Shown: positions 51,148 to 60,523, counted from the first letter of the stretch. The stretch is DNA of 64,000 bases from Paenibacillus chondroitinus NBRC 15376 (GCF_004000765.1 NZ_BILW01000011.1:62001-126000), one strand, 5' to 3'. Numbers and translations: made by a program. The notes: generated by a model not told the origin, from the letters alone.

Positions 51148-51489
51148 ATGAATCGCAATTGGATTTATATTTTTATAGGGGCCTTATTTGAAGTTTTATG
51201 GGTCACAGGTTTAAAACATTCGCATACAACGATGATGTGGATAGGCACAATCATTGCGATGTATGTCTCGTTTCATCTGGTTATTAGCGCATCTACGAAA
51301 CTGCCGGTGGGTACCGTCTATGCGGTCTTTACGGGAATGGGGACTGCAAGCACAGTTTTGGTAGAAATGCTGGTGTTTGGAGAACCGTTCAGGTTTCTCA
51401 AAGTATTTCTCATTCTCCTGCTTTTATCCGGTGTATTCGGACTGAAATTTGTCACGAAGGAGAATGATAAGAAAGGAGCTGCCGTCTAA
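51148..51489 (+). CDS. SMR family efflux subunit, first of a pair (YkkC-like)
   Basis: 113 residues from ATG 51148, with AGAGGAGG upstream. Four membrane helices; the essential Glu of SMR transporters is in IGALFEVLWVTGLKHS, and LPVGTVYAVFTGMG is the conserved second-helix motif shared with SugE/Gdx proteins. It has a short charged C-terminal extension (KENDKKGAAV). Paired SMR proteins such as YkkC/YkkD work as heterodimers. Its stop codon and the start of the second subunit overlap (TAATG). Confidence 0.9.
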   Translation: MNRNWIYIFIGALFEVLWVTGLKHSHTTMMWIGTIIAMYVSFHLVISASTKLPVGTVYAVFTGMGTASTVLVEMLVFGEPFRFLKVFLILLLLSGVFGLKFVTKENDKKGAAV

Positions 51490-51803
51490 TGGGTTGGATT
51501 TTTCTGATGTTTGCCGGTATTTTCGAGGTCGTAGGCGTTGTGGGCATGAACCAAATTAATAAGGCGAAAAATATTCGCTCGTTTAGTCTTTTCATCGTTG
51601 GTATTGTTATGAGTTTCTCGCTTTTAAGCTTGGCGATGAAAAGTTTGCCGATGGGCACTTCTTATGCCGTCTGGACAGGGATCGGTACAGTGGGCGGAGC
51701 CATCGTCGGTATGCTTTTTTATGGTGAGTCCAGGGATTGGAAACGTTTGATGTTCATTGCGATGGTATTGGCTGCGGCCGTTGGTTTGAAATTAATTGCC
51801 TAA
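51489..51803 (+). CDS. SMR family efflux subunit, second of a pair (YkkD-like)
   Basis: 104 residues; the ATG shares one base with the preceding stop. Four membrane helices with the conserved Glu in MFAGIFEVVGVVGMNQ and the motif LPMGTSYAVWTGIGTVG typical of the Gdx/SugE side of the family, whose characterised members export guanidinium. A ribosome site (GAAAGGAG) lies inside the end of the first subunit gene. Together with its partner it probably forms a heterodimeric pump; the substrate is inferred only from family resemblance. Confidence 0.9.
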   Translation: MGWIFLMFAGIFEVVGVVGMNQINKAKNIRSFSLFIVGIVMSFSLLSLAMKSLPMGTSYAVWTGIGTVGGAIVGMLFYGESRDWKRLMFIAMVLAAAVGLKLIA

Positions 51804-51932
51804 CCACATAGATATCGATTTACAAAAAAATGCATGAATAAGACGCTATCGCTCGTGAAGAACTGTTTCCTAAAAATAAATCCTATGTAATAATAGATAT
51901 AAAAAAGTAAGAGGTAAAGGAGTACATCTTCA

Positions 51933-52637
51933 ATGAAAATCAATTATCATGGTCATGCCTGTATTCAAATTCAAACGGGAGATAAATCTCTCATTATCGA
52001 TCCATTCTTAAGCGGTAATCCTACGGCCAAAATTAAGCCAGAGGACATCAAGGTGGATGCCGTGCTGCTAACGCATGCTCATATGGACCATATTCTCGAC
52101 GCAGCGCCTATTGCGAGCGCTAATAACGACGCACCGGTTGTTTCTATTGTCGAGCTTGCGTCTTATATGTCTTGGCAGGGTGTAAAAAATACCGTCGGCA
52201 TGAACATGGGAGGCACATGCGATTTGGGATTCGCTAAGGCGAAAATGGTTCAAGCGTTCCATAGCTCAGGCATTGTTATTGAAGAAACGAAGCAAATTCT
52301 GTACGCGGGCATGCCTGCCGGGTTCCTTGTGTTCGCAGAAGGTTTAACGATCTTGCACGCGGGAGATACGTCCTTATTCAGCGATATGAAAATGATTGGC
52401 GAGCGCCATCCGATCGACGTAGTTTTCTTACCGATTGGAGACTTCTATACCATGGGACCGGAAGATGCCCTTCAAGCCGCGGAATGGTACAACGCGAAAC
52501 TGACAGTGCCGATTCACCACAGTACATTCCCAGGGATCAAGCAAGACGCGGAGCTTTTCGTAAAGCAGCTTGAAGCGCGGGGATTAAAAGGCAAGGTCAT
52601 GGCACCTGGCGATGAGATTGAGATTGCGAGTCGCTAA
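51933..52637 (+). CDS. UPF0173 metal-dependent hydrolase (YtkL-like)
   Basis: 234 residues. MBL-fold motifs: INYHGHACIQIQT at the N-terminus, LLTHAHMDHILDA (HxHxDH complete), MVQAFHSSG, HAGDTSLFSDM and PIHHSTFPG. This set is typical of UPF0173/UlaG-like cytoplasmic hydrolases of unknown substrate. AAGGAG lies 10 nt before the ATG. The gene is monocistronic and has a strong terminator. Confidence 0.92.
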   Translation: MKINYHGHACIQIQTGDKSLIIDPFLSGNPTAKIKPEDIKVDAVLLTHAHMDHILDAAPIASANNDAPVVSIVELASYMSWQGVKNTVGMNMGGTCDLGFAKAKMVQAFHSSGIVIEETKQILYAGMPAGFLVFAEGLTILHAGDTSLFSDMKMIGERHPIDVVFLPIGDFYTMGPEDALQAAEWYNAKLTVPIHHSTFPGIKQDAELFVKQLEARGLKGKVMAPGDEIEIASR

Positions 52638-52706
52638 GATGGGTCTGAGGTAGGATATGTTGATGATTTTGTCGAAAGTTTAAGTGAGACTTCAAACATT
52701 ATGAAG

Positions 52707-52740
52707 AACCGCGAGAGTCATATGCTCCGCGGTTTTTTGT
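52707..52740 (+). terminator. Terminator of the UPF0173 gene
   Basis: AACCGCG and GAG (52707-52717) pair with CTC and CGCGGTT (52725-52734), then TTTTGTTTTTTT. A -10-like TATAAT at 52786-52791 further on may belong to the next gene. Confidence 0.9.
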
Positions 52741-52876
52741 TTTTTTAATGATAAAATATTTCACAATTTGTAGTGGCGGTCATGGTATAATCGAACTATT
52801 ATTCGACAACATGAGCGTATTTTTTCAAATAATAGAGAATGGCATGGATTTATTGTAGCTAAAGGGGGGCTTAGTT

Positions 52877-55800
52877 GTGAGTGAACATACATCCGCAAGT
52901 CGGACAACTAGCAGCCAAACATCTGCTCAAGCTCAGCCGGTCAGGTCCGAGACGGAAGTTCCAAGCACCTTGGATACTCGTCAAATGACACCTGCAAGTA
53001 TGATGCAAATGCAGAGAACGCTGGGGAACAGGGCGGTTCAGGGTATGGTTCAAAGGATGGGGAATACGCATCCCGTTATTCAAAGAGCGGGAGGAACGAG
53101 TGCAACCCCAGGTCCTGCCATATCTCAAGAGCAGCAGCAGCGAAATGCTGATTTAGTAACGGCGCGTGACGCGAAAGTTACGACACTTGTAGATAGTTCT
53201 TATACGGAAATAAGCGAGAAGCTGAAGCGAACGATCGATACATACTTGACTTCGGATTCCCAAGCGGATCCGATTCGAAAAAATGTGAAAGAAAAAGTGA
53301 AAGCAGAAATTCGAGCAAGCATGGGGTCAACGGGTACAGCAGAACAGAGAGAAGATGCCTATAAGTTCGCACAAGCAAAAGCGGATGGCATAATGATAAC
53401 CAAACTTAAAGAATATGCCATTGAAGTAGCGGATAGCGAGTTTGCCGTCAGCAAAAAAACAGCCATGAAGGATGAAGCGAACAAAGCCTATCTGTTTACG
53501 CCAAATCTAAACAATGCCACATATGAAAAACAGAAAATAAAAGCAGCAGGGGATGCAAAGAAAAAGCTGGATACATATTCCAAAACCTTATTTACTAATT
53601 CGGTTACGGCTTCCAAAAGAGCCATTGCCTTGAAGTTCGCTCCCCCGACTGCAGCCGGAGGTACCTCCGGTTTTGATTCCATCAGTGTTGGAAGGGCTGG
53701 AACGGATGAGTTAACCAAGCGAATTGGTCTTGAAAGCCAATTGGTCGACTTAGACGTTGTGAGGCAAGAAACTGTCGACGGGACGACTAGAGACATTAAA
53801 GATATGGAAGAAATTTATCTAACCATCCTGTTCGCTCCTATGAAATCAGCGGTTTTATCCAAATTAGGCGTAGGCCGAAGGGCGTTCAGAAGATCGGCGG
53901 AGTTGAATGCGTATCGTGAAGATCTTAAAAAAGCAGCGCGAACCAAAGTTAATGCACAGATCAATAACGAGATTGATAATCCATCAAGCACTTCAACCCC
54001 AACAAACGCTGCCCCAACAGGAACTACTCCGACAAGTGGGACACCGACTGGCGCAACCCAGTCTTCAACAAGTACTCCGACTCCGGGGCCAATGCAAAAA
54101 GAATATCTGAAAACGGCTACGAAGGCTGTTGCCTATAAGGAATCCAAAGTCCTAGTAGACGATGTGATGAGGGATGAAGCTAATCTCATTCTGGAAAGGG
54201 TCATTCCTAAAGCCCTTACCATTGAAGAAATGACAAAGGTAGCAAAAAGCTCAGCATATGAAGTGGCTAGATTACCTGCAGCACAGGCAGATAAGATACG
54301 TGCCGCAAGCGTCAAGGCGGCAGAAGAACACGCAGCTAAATTACTGAAGCTGAACAAAGATAAAGCTGTACTTGAAGCCAGGAAGCTCACAAAAGGAACA
54401 AAAGCGGAAGGCACTACGGCAGCGACATTACCGGATGCAGCTAAAACCACGCAAATTAAAGAAGCGGTTCAAAATGATGATAAAACGAAGAAACTTGCCA
54501 AAACGATTGTCAGGTCCGTAGAAGCAAGCGATTTATCTTCCGGTTTAACGAAAGTCGGCCATTTAATCGATATTTCTACACCTAATCCAGGGGATGCAAG
54601 TTCATTAGAATTAGAGCTGAAAATTCCAGTTGCCTCCGCAGCAGGCGGTGGTAATGCCTACTTCCTTTTCGGTTTCGCTGGGGAGGCGGAGCGTGAAGCG
54701 GATGAATTAAGTGTGAATTCCCAACTGACTTTTGGTGCAGGATTTACAACCTTTGGTTTTGATGCAAACGCACGTTTTGGGCTATTCCTTGAAGGAAAAG
54801 GTAAAGATACAGCTACTGTCATGAATTTACTTTCCTATGGGTTATACAGACAGATGCCGGAAAGCGCACAGGCATACTTCTGGGGTAAAGGCGGTAAATC
54901 CGGCGAGTCAAGCTTGATCGAAGCTGAGAAGTGGGCCATGATGATCGAGGAAATGCATATGGGTGATGACGAAGCCGAGGTTAATGTTGGTTTCCTTACG
55001 AAATTAGCAATGGAAGCTAACGTAGGTGTCGCATCATTTTCTGCTGAGCTGGCATTCAAACGCCTCAGTAAATATAACAAAGAGATTATTGAAGCGAAGG
55101 GCAAGGATGCAGCTGGTAATGTGATGTCTGCGGCAGAGCGTTTAACGGCTGAGAAGTCCGGTAATGGTATTGGCAAAGGCGAAGTCAATACGACCGTAGA
55201 AGCGGGAACTGAAATAGAAATCGAATTTGGAAAACACAAGGTTGCGTTTGGTCTTGAAGGCTCTGCAACTTTCTTAAATGGGGACGAAACCAAGCTCAAA
55301 GAATTGAATCTGCAGCTATCGGCAAGTATCCCTTCGCAATTCGGAGAAGAGGGTGGAGATTTCACCAAGTATGCATCCAAAATTGTCACTGCTGCGATTG
55401 GCGGAGGTAAAAACCTTACTGCACTGTTTAAGAAGGGGATGGCTTCCAAGGCAGATAAAGCCAAACAAGTGACTGGTTCTTTAGTTGATGCTGGAACCGA
55501 TGCGTTATACACGGGAAATTACTTCGATGATATTGGAGCAAGCTTTGCAAGTAAAATCCAAGGCGATGAAACGGTTAACGATACCATGCGATCCTGGCTG
55601 CCTGGCCAAGATTCAGAGGCATCCGATATTGAAACGGTTGATAAAATTGGATTATCCAATGCGCTTAAACTGGAAATTGGTTTCCAAAGGGAATATGATG
55701 GAAGAAGCGTACCAACCTCACCTTGGGTAATCACAATTTCAGCTTCTCAAGTAAAATCGCTGGAAGTTGACGCAGAAATTGTTAAGGTTGCTGTAGAGAA

Positions 55801-56077
55801 GTCCAAGCGACTAGGGCAGTTGGAATTCCGGAATGATAAAACCATGAAGTATGAGTTTATCGGTTTTGAGGGCGGTGGCCAAGACCGACCGGCGCCGACG
55901 CCATCTACAAGCACCGCCACGGCAGGAACGACCGGTGCAACGGGAGCGACAGGTACGGCAAGTACGGGAAGTACAACGAATACAGGAAGTACGTCGAGTA
56001 CTCAATCAGCACCGGTTCAAACTCCAGCGCCGAGCACAACGACTACAGCAAGTCAGGTTCCAGTGGTCACGCCATGA
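52877..56077 (+). CDS. Large helical and beta-rich protein with LGNRAVQ-QR signature (contractile-injection-linked type)
   Basis: 1066 residues from GTG 52877, 7 nt after AAAGGGGGG. Residues 1-45 are Ser/Thr/Gln-rich and disordered; 46-70 read QRTLGNRAVQGMVQR then VIQR, a short motif found at the N-terminus of many proteins (often with DUF4157) encoded near extracellular contractile injection systems. Residues 75-360 and 400-540 are Lys/Ala-rich helices with a Thr/Pro/Ser linker between them; 560-930 is Gly-rich and beta-like (NAYFLFGFAGEAEREADE; QLTFGAGFTTFGFDANARFG). The last 65 residues are a Gly/Ser/Thr/Pro tail. No signal peptide, membrane helix or enzymatic motif was found. Probably a secreted or injected cargo or structural protein; the function is unknown. 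Confidence 0.65.
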   Translation: MSEHTSASRTTSSQTSAQAQPVRSETEVPSTLDTRQMTPASMMQMQRTLGNRAVQGMVQRMGNTHPVIQRAGGTSATPGPAISQEQQQRNADLVTARDAKVTTLVDSSYTEISEKLKRTIDTYLTSDSQADPIRKNVKEKVKAEIRASMGSTGTAEQREDAYKFAQAKADGIMITKLKEYAIEVADSEFAVSKKTAMKDEANKAYLFTPNLNNATYEKQKIKAAGDAKKKLDTYSKTLFTNSVTASKRAIALKFAPPTAAGGTSGFDSISVGRAGTDELTKRIGLESQLVDLDVVRQETVDGTTRDIKDMEEIYLTILFAPMKSAVLSKLGVGRRAFRRSAELNAYREDLKKAARTKVNAQINNEIDNPSSTSTPTNAAPTGTTPTSGTPTGATQSSTSTPTPGPMQKEYLKTATKAVAYKESKVLVDDVMRDEANLILERVIPKALTIEEMTKVAKSSAYEVARLPAAQADKIRAASVKAAEEHAAKLLKLNKDKAVLEARKLTKGTKAEGTTAATLPDAAKTTQIKEAVQNDDKTKKLAKTIVRSVEASDLSSGLTKVGHLIDISTPNPGDASSLELELKIPVASAAGGGNAYFLFGFAGEAEREADELSVNSQLTFGAGFTTFGFDANARFGLFLEGKGKDTATVMNLLSYGLYRQMPESAQAYFWGKGGKSGESSLIEAEKWAMMIEEMHMGDDEAEVNVGFLTKLAMEANVGVASFSAELAFKRLSKYNKEIIEAKGKDAAGNVMSAAERLTAEKSGNGIGKGEVNTTVEAGTEIEIEFGKHKVAFGLEGSATFLNGDETKLKELNLQLSASIPSQFGEEGGDFTKYASKIVTAAIGGGKNLTALFKKGMASKADKAKQVTGSLVDAGTDALYTGNYFDDIGASFASKIQGDETVNDTMRSWLPGQDSEASDIETVDKIGLSNALKLEIGFQREYDGRSVPTSPWVITISASQVKSLEVDAEIVKVAVEKSKRLGQLEFRNDKTMKYEFIGFEGGGQDRPAPTPSTSTATAGTTGATGATGTASTGSTTNTGSTSSTQSAPVQTPAPSTTTTASQVPVVTP

Positions 56078-56119
56078 AATAGATGCGTAGAAACAACATG
56101 ATGTAAAGGAGGTTTGTAG

Positions 56120-57058
56120 ATGGTTGATCTGAGAGATAATGGCGACGAGGAGAAATCAAGTTTGGATTTTGACATCGAAATCGTATTTCAGACCCTCGTT
56201 GGTGATGCATTGAAGGCTAATGCGAAGCGAATAACCCTTGCTGAATTTGAGGGGAAGTCGCATTGTACGCTGTATCTTGTAGTGGAATGGGGCGTATATC
56301 AGCAATTGTTAGCCGGCGAATGGATGGGGCTGTTCGCACAAGGAAGCAATCGAGATTTACAAGTGAAATTCGATGAGAATCAACCTGTCGAGCTTCAAGT
56401 CATGTTAAAACAAAGCCTTATGAAAGCTGCTCTTCGCAAAGGTTCAGAGATCGAAAATGTGCTGCAATCCTTCGTTGAGGAATCGGAAGAATCGCGACCT
56501 CTGCGCCAAAGCGAAAGCTGGCTGATCACTGAAGTGAAGCAGCAAATGAGTTTGCCGGATGGACTAGATGGGGGTACTTTGAGAGTTGGCTACCGTACCC
56601 AATGGGGCGAGCCTGCGGTCTCAAAGGCAGCGTCCACCATCGTTAAATCTACTTTAAATGAAGTCGTGGACGACTATCTGAAACGGATGGAATTGCCCTT
56701 TGAATGGGTGGATGAAACCATTGCCCGCTTATCATTCTCAGGAGAGAATGGCGAATGGATCGTGTTGGTTCGTACCGATGAAGAGAAGCAAATTTGCATT
56801 GTATTTTCCATTTACCCGGCGTTAGTCCCCGAAGAGCAGCGGACGGAAGTGGCGAAATTCCTTTTCGAAGAAAATTATGATTTGGTGATCGGCAATTTCG
56901 AAATGGATGCAACCGATGGAGAGCTGCGGTATCGAACAAGCATCGATGTAGAGAATGACCGATTGACGATGGAGCTTTTCAACCAGCTTTTTACTACCAA
57001 TGTCGTGATCATGGATCATTACTACCATGTGATTGATGACAGCATTCAGAACGTATAG
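56120..57058 (+). CDS. YbjN-domain protein, possible chaperone or partner of the preceding protein
   Basis: 312 residues, acidic, no signal peptide. The C-terminal third (FLFEENYDLVIGNFEMDATDGELRYRTSIDV is its key region, about 245-275, ending in LFTTNVVIMDHYYHVI) matches the YbjN fold, which is shared with type III secretion chaperones. The middle part (about 150-240) looks like a second related unit (LPFEWVDETIARLSFSG...EEKQICIVFSIYP). The N-terminal 130 residues are unrecognised. AAAGGAGG lies 9 nt before ATG 56120, 42 nt after the large gene, and a terminator closes the pair, so they form a two-gene operon. Confidence 0.65.
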   Translation: MVDLRDNGDEEKSSLDFDIEIVFQTLVGDALKANAKRITLAEFEGKSHCTLYLVVEWGVYQQLLAGEWMGLFAQGSNRDLQVKFDENQPVELQVMLKQSLMKAALRKGSEIENVLQSFVEESEESRPLRQSESWLITEVKQQMSLPDGLDGGTLRVGYRTQWGEPAVSKAASTIVKSTLNEVVDDYLKRMELPFEWVDETIARLSFSGENGEWIVLVRTDEEKQICIVFSIYPALVPEEQRTEVAKFLFEENYDLVIGNFEMDATDGELRYRTSIDVENDRLTMELFNQLFTTNVVIMDHYYHVIDDSIQNV

Positions 57059-57067
57059 TTTCAACAA

Positions 57068-57093
57068 AGTCCGCTAAATAGCGGGCTTTTTTT
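57068..57093 (+). terminator. Terminator of the two-gene unknown operon
   Basis: AGTCCGCT (57068-57075) pairs with AGCGGGCT (57080-57087) with one G-U, followed by seven T residues. Confidence 0.88.
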
Positions 57094-57119
57094 CTGAGTA
57101 AATTGAAAGAAATTGGAGT

Positions 57120-57157
57120 TTACTATTATAGTAATGCCTATCGTTTGTTTCTATAAT
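57120..57157 (+). promoter_or_regulatory. Promoter region of the second sugar importer
   Basis: TATAAT at 57152-57157 is a good -10 box but the -35 is poor, as for an activator-dependent promoter. A perfect palindrome TTACTA-TTA-TAGTAA (57120-57134) covers the -35 position and may bind the YesN-type regulator encoded downstream or another factor. Confidence 0.55.
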
Positions 57158-57185
57158 AAACTAAAAACACAACGAGGTGAGCTAC

Positions 57186-58127
57186 ATGGAAACAACAATT
57201 GTAACCTCAACAACCAAACGTCGGTCTACAAAAGTAAAACGATGGGATTCCTTTATTACCGGGCATTTGTTTATCTCGCCTTGGTTAATCGGATTCTTAT
57301 TGTTAACGCTTTATCCGATGATTCAATCCCTTTATTATTCATTTACCGATTTTTCTTTACTTGAAGAGGCGAATTGGGTAGGGGGCAGGAATTACGAGAA
57401 AATATTCACGGTAGACACTAGATTCTATCAATCTGTCAAAGTAACTTTTCTCTATGTGCTTGGCTCCGTTCCTTTAAGACTGATTGCCGCATTATTCATT
57501 GCAATGCTCCTTGCCAAGAGCCTTAGAGGGATATCGGCCTATCGAACGATGATTTACTTCCCTTCGTTAATCGGAGGAAGCATTGCCGTATCGCTATTAT
57601 GGAAAAATATTTTTGGCAGAGACGGGTATATCAACGAAGTTCTTGGTTTATTCGGTATCCAAGGCATAGGCTGGATCAACAATCCAGACACCGCTTTGAG
57701 CACATTGGTTCTGCTCGTCGTGTGGCAATTCGGTTCAGCGATGGTTATCTTTCTGGCAGGCTTGAAACAAATCCCACAAGACCTGTATGAAGCCTCCTCT
57801 GCGGATGGAGCGGGGAAGGTTAGACAGTTTTTTAACATCACCTTACCGATGCTTTCCCCAACGATCTATTTCAATATCATTATGGGAATCATTGGTGCCT
57901 TCCAAATGTTCACGCCGGCAATGATCATCACACAGGGTGGACCAATGAATTCTACGTATGTGTACGCTTTATACTTATATGAGCGCGCTTTCAGTCAACT
58001 GCAAATGGGATATGCCTCCAGCCTTGCATGGATTATGTTGATCATTATTGCACTTTCGACTTCCGTCATCTTTCTTTCGTCCAAGTATTGGGTTTTCTAT
58101 GAATCTGAAAAGGAGGAACAGAAATGA
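57186..58127 (+). CDS. Sugar ABC transporter permease, MalF type
   Basis: 313 residues from ATG 57186, 6 nt after CGAGGTG; the GTG at 57177 is inside the ribosome site. Six membrane helices beginning LFISPWLIGFLLLTLYPMIQ; EAA loop EASSADGAGKVRQFFNITLP. It belongs to the family importing disaccharides or oligosaccharides and is distinct from the LplB type at 32594. It overlaps the second permease gene by 4 nt (ATGA) and begins an operon with a second permease, a binding protein and a YesN/YesM pair. No ATPase gene is present. Confidence 0.92.
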   Translation: METTIVTSTTKRRSTKVKRWDSFITGHLFISPWLIGFLLLTLYPMIQSLYYSFTDFSLLEEANWVGGRNYEKIFTVDTRFYQSVKVTFLYVLGSVPLRLIAALFIAMLLAKSLRGISAYRTMIYFPSLIGGSIAVSLLWKNIFGRDGYINEVLGLFGIQGIGWINNPDTALSTLVLLVVWQFGSAMVIFLAGLKQIPQDLYEASSADGAGKVRQFFNITLPMLSPTIYFNIIMGIIGAFQMFTPAMIITQGGPMNSTYVYALYLYERAFSQLQMGYASSLAWIMLIIIALSTSVIFLSSKYWVFYESEKEEQK

Positions 58128-58972
58128 GTACCTCTTTACAACGTAGACATATATTCACTCACGTCATTCTAATATGCTTGAGCGTCGCCATGATCTATCC
58201 AGTCCTGTGGTGGGTCGGAGCTTCCTTAAAATCCAATCAAGAGCTGAGTATGCCCGGTCTGTTCCCGGCACATCCGCTATGGAGCAACTTCTCGAAAGGT
58301 TGGAACGCCATTCCCGGCCATTCGTTTACTGATTTTTACATCAATAACTTTGAACTCATCATTGGACTTCTGTTTACGACGGTCATTTCTTGCAGCTTGG
58401 TTGCCTTTGGGTTTGCTAGATTGCAGTTTCGGCTGCGAAATTTCTGGTTTGCAATCTTAATGCTTACCTTGATGCTGCCAGGTCAAGTAACGATCATTCC
58501 ACAATATTCGTTATTCCATCATCTCGGTTGGGTTAATACCTATTTACCGTTCATTGTACCTCACTCTTTGGCTGGGGGAGCAGGAGGAACCTTCTTCGTA
58601 TTCTTGCTTGTCCAATTCATTCGCGGGATTCCTAGAGAACTGGATGAATCGGCGAAAATGGATGGCTGCAGCTGGTTCGGCATCTATTGGCGCATCGTGA
58701 TGCCACTTACGAGACCCGCTCTTTTAACCGTTATTATCTATTGCTTTTTATGGAATTGGGACGACTTTTTTGGCCATCTGCTCTACATCAATTCGGTCGA
58801 TAAGTATACCGTAGGACTGGCCTTAAGAATGCTCAATGATTCGCAGTCCGCTCAGCAGTGGGGACAACTTTTGGCGATGGGGCTTGTTTCCATCATCCCG
58901 TCGGTGCTCATTTTTACATTTGCACAGAAATATTTCGTGGAAGGAATCGCCACGACAGGGATTAAAGGTTGA
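58124..58972 (+). CDS. Sugar ABC transporter permease, MalG type
   Basis: 282 residues; the ATG overlaps the preceding stop and is served by AAGGAGG inside the upstream gene. Six membrane helices; EAA loop ESAKMDGCSWFGIYWRIVMP, where the usual EAA reads ESA. The C-terminus FAQKYFVEGIATTGIKG is the hallmark of MalG-like permeases. It pairs with the preceding permease. A 123-nt gap with no terminator separates it from the binding protein gene. Confidence 0.92.
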   Translation: MSTSLQRRHIFTHVILICLSVAMIYPVLWWVGASLKSNQELSMPGLFPAHPLWSNFSKGWNAIPGHSFTDFYINNFELIIGLLFTTVISCSLVAFGFARLQFRLRNFWFAILMLTLMLPGQVTIIPQYSLFHHLGWVNTYLPFIVPHSLAGGAGGTFFVFLLVQFIRGIPRELDESAKMDGCSWFGIYWRIVMPLTRPALLTVIIYCFLWNWDDFFGHLLYINSVDKYTVGLALRMLNDSQSAQQWGQLLAMGLVSIIPSVLIFTFAQKYFVEGIATTGIKG

Positions 58973-59095
58973 GCGAATATTAGGAGAATTTTGAAACAAA
59001 TCGTTGGGTACTATCATAGGCATGATGATTTGATAGAGCTATAGTTATTAAAGATAGAAAATTCAAACTACTATATCACGAAGGGGTTATGACGA

Positions 59096-60415
59096 ATGGC
59101 TACAATGAGAAAAAGACTGACAATCGCCATGTTAACAACAGCAATCGGATTATCGTTAGTAGGATGCGGTGCGGCAGAATCATCGCCTAAAGCAGCCGAA
59201 AGCAAGAGCCCAGGCAGTACAACGAATGCTACAACAAGCAATAAACCTGTTAAGCTGCGCATAATGTGGTGGGGTTCTCAGCCACGTCATGATGCGACAT
59301 TAAAAATGTTGGAGCTTTATACCAAAAATAATCCAAATGTCACGTTCGAACCGGAGTACTCAGGGTTTGACGGGTATATCGATAAACTGACGACACAAGC
59401 CGCAGCGAAAAATGCTCCGGATATTATTCAGATGGACGCAGCGTGGCTGGCAGATTGGAACGCTAGAGGCCAGTTGGCGGATATCAGCTCTATCAATGAA
59501 AAGGATGTAGATCCTAAACTGGTTGAAGCTGGGAAATACAAAGATAAGCAAACGGCAGTTCCGCTTGGGGGGAATGCTTGGGGTCTTATTTATGACAAAG
59601 GCTCACTGGACAAACTCGGAATCAAGCTTCCGGCTGAAGGGATTACCTGGGATGCATTTTTCAGCCTAGCGAAAGACATTAAGTCCAAGTTGGACAAGGA
59701 TCATTACGTCATTGGGGATTTTGCGAGAAATCGTGATATGTATACGTCTTATCAATTAAGTAAAGGAAAAGGATACCCCGTTACACCGGATGGAAAGTTT
59801 AATTTTGATAAGGACACATGGTTGGAATGGATGAAAATGGCCGAAGATTTCCGCAATGCGGGTATTATTCCACCAGCTGATGTATCGGTTAGCGACGTTG
59901 ATTTGGATCCGAAACAAGACTTGATGCTTACTGGAAAAATTATCTTCAAAGCAGCGCATGCAGCACAAGCTTCTTCCTGGGATAGCTTGAAACCTGGCAG
60001 CATCGGTGTTTATGCGATGCCTAAGGACAAGCAAGGCGGAAGTTGGTTGAAGGCAACGTTCTTCTTCAGCGTTAGCCAAGATTCTCAGCATAAAGAAGAA
60101 GCCAAAAAGTTCATTGACTGGTTTATTAACAATCCGGAAGCAGGAGAAATTTCGGGAACAACACGTGGTGTGCCTGTCTCAAGTAAAATTCTCGCCCAAT
60201 TACAACCGAAATTCAGTAGCGCCGATAAATTGACAATCGATATGATCAACATGGCTACACAAGGAGCTCAACAATTTAATCCGGGTGCAAAAGGCTGGAA
60301 CAATTTCGATACGAAGGATTACAAAACGATCACAGAATCGATTATGTTTGGAAAAATGAAGATTGAGCAAGGTTTTGACGAGCTGAAGAAAAAATCGGCT
60401 GAATATGAAAAATAA
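59096..60415 (+). CDS. Extracellular sugar-binding lipoprotein, family 1
   Basis: 439 residues. The lipobox LVGC (Cys near 23) follows a short hydrophobic signal (LTIAMLTTAIGLSL), so the mature protein is lipid-anchored. RIMWWGSQPRHDATLKMLE begins the type 1 binding fold, which continues with APDIIQMDAAWLADWNARGQ and GWNNFDTKDYKTITE. AAGGGG lies 9 nt before ATG 59096. It serves the two upstream permeases. A 12-bp inverted repeat (60424-60489) follows and precedes the regulator genes. Confidence 0.93.
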   Translation: MATMRKRLTIAMLTTAIGLSLVGCGAAESSPKAAESKSPGSTTNATTSNKPVKLRIMWWGSQPRHDATLKMLELYTKNNPNVTFEPEYSGFDGYIDKLTTQAAAKNAPDIIQMDAAWLADWNARGQLADISSINEKDVDPKLVEAGKYKDKQTAVPLGGNAWGLIYDKGSLDKLGIKLPAEGITWDAFFSLAKDIKSKLDKDHYVIGDFARNRDMYTSYQLSKGKGYPVTPDGKFNFDKDTWLEWMKMAEDFRNAGIIPPADVSVSDVDLDPKQDLMLTGKIIFKAAHAAQASSWDSLKPGSIGVYAMPKDKQGGSWLKATFFFSVSQDSQHKEEAKKFIDWFINNPEAGEISGTTRGVPVSSKILAQLQPKFSSADKLTIDMINMATQGAQQFNPGAKGWNNFDTKDYKTITESIMFGKMKIEQGFDELKKKSAEYEK

Positions 60416-60423
60416 GTAGTTGT

Positions 60424-60489
60424 AAGCACCCCTTAGTTAACATAGAAACCCTAATTCGGTTATTCTGATGTTATAATTAAGGGGTGCTT
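60424..60489 (+). other. Long inverted repeat between the binding protein and regulator genes
   Basis: AAGCACCCCTTA (60424-60435) and TAAGGGGTGCTT (60478-60489) are exact complements; AACAT and ATGTT extend the stem inside. No T tract follows. A -10-like TATAAT (60472-60477) lies in the loop side, so the repeat may combine partial termination with an internal promoter for the two-component genes. Confidence 0.65.
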
Positions 60490-60523
60490 TGACATGACAC
60501 CCGTTTTTATAGGAGGCAACGAG

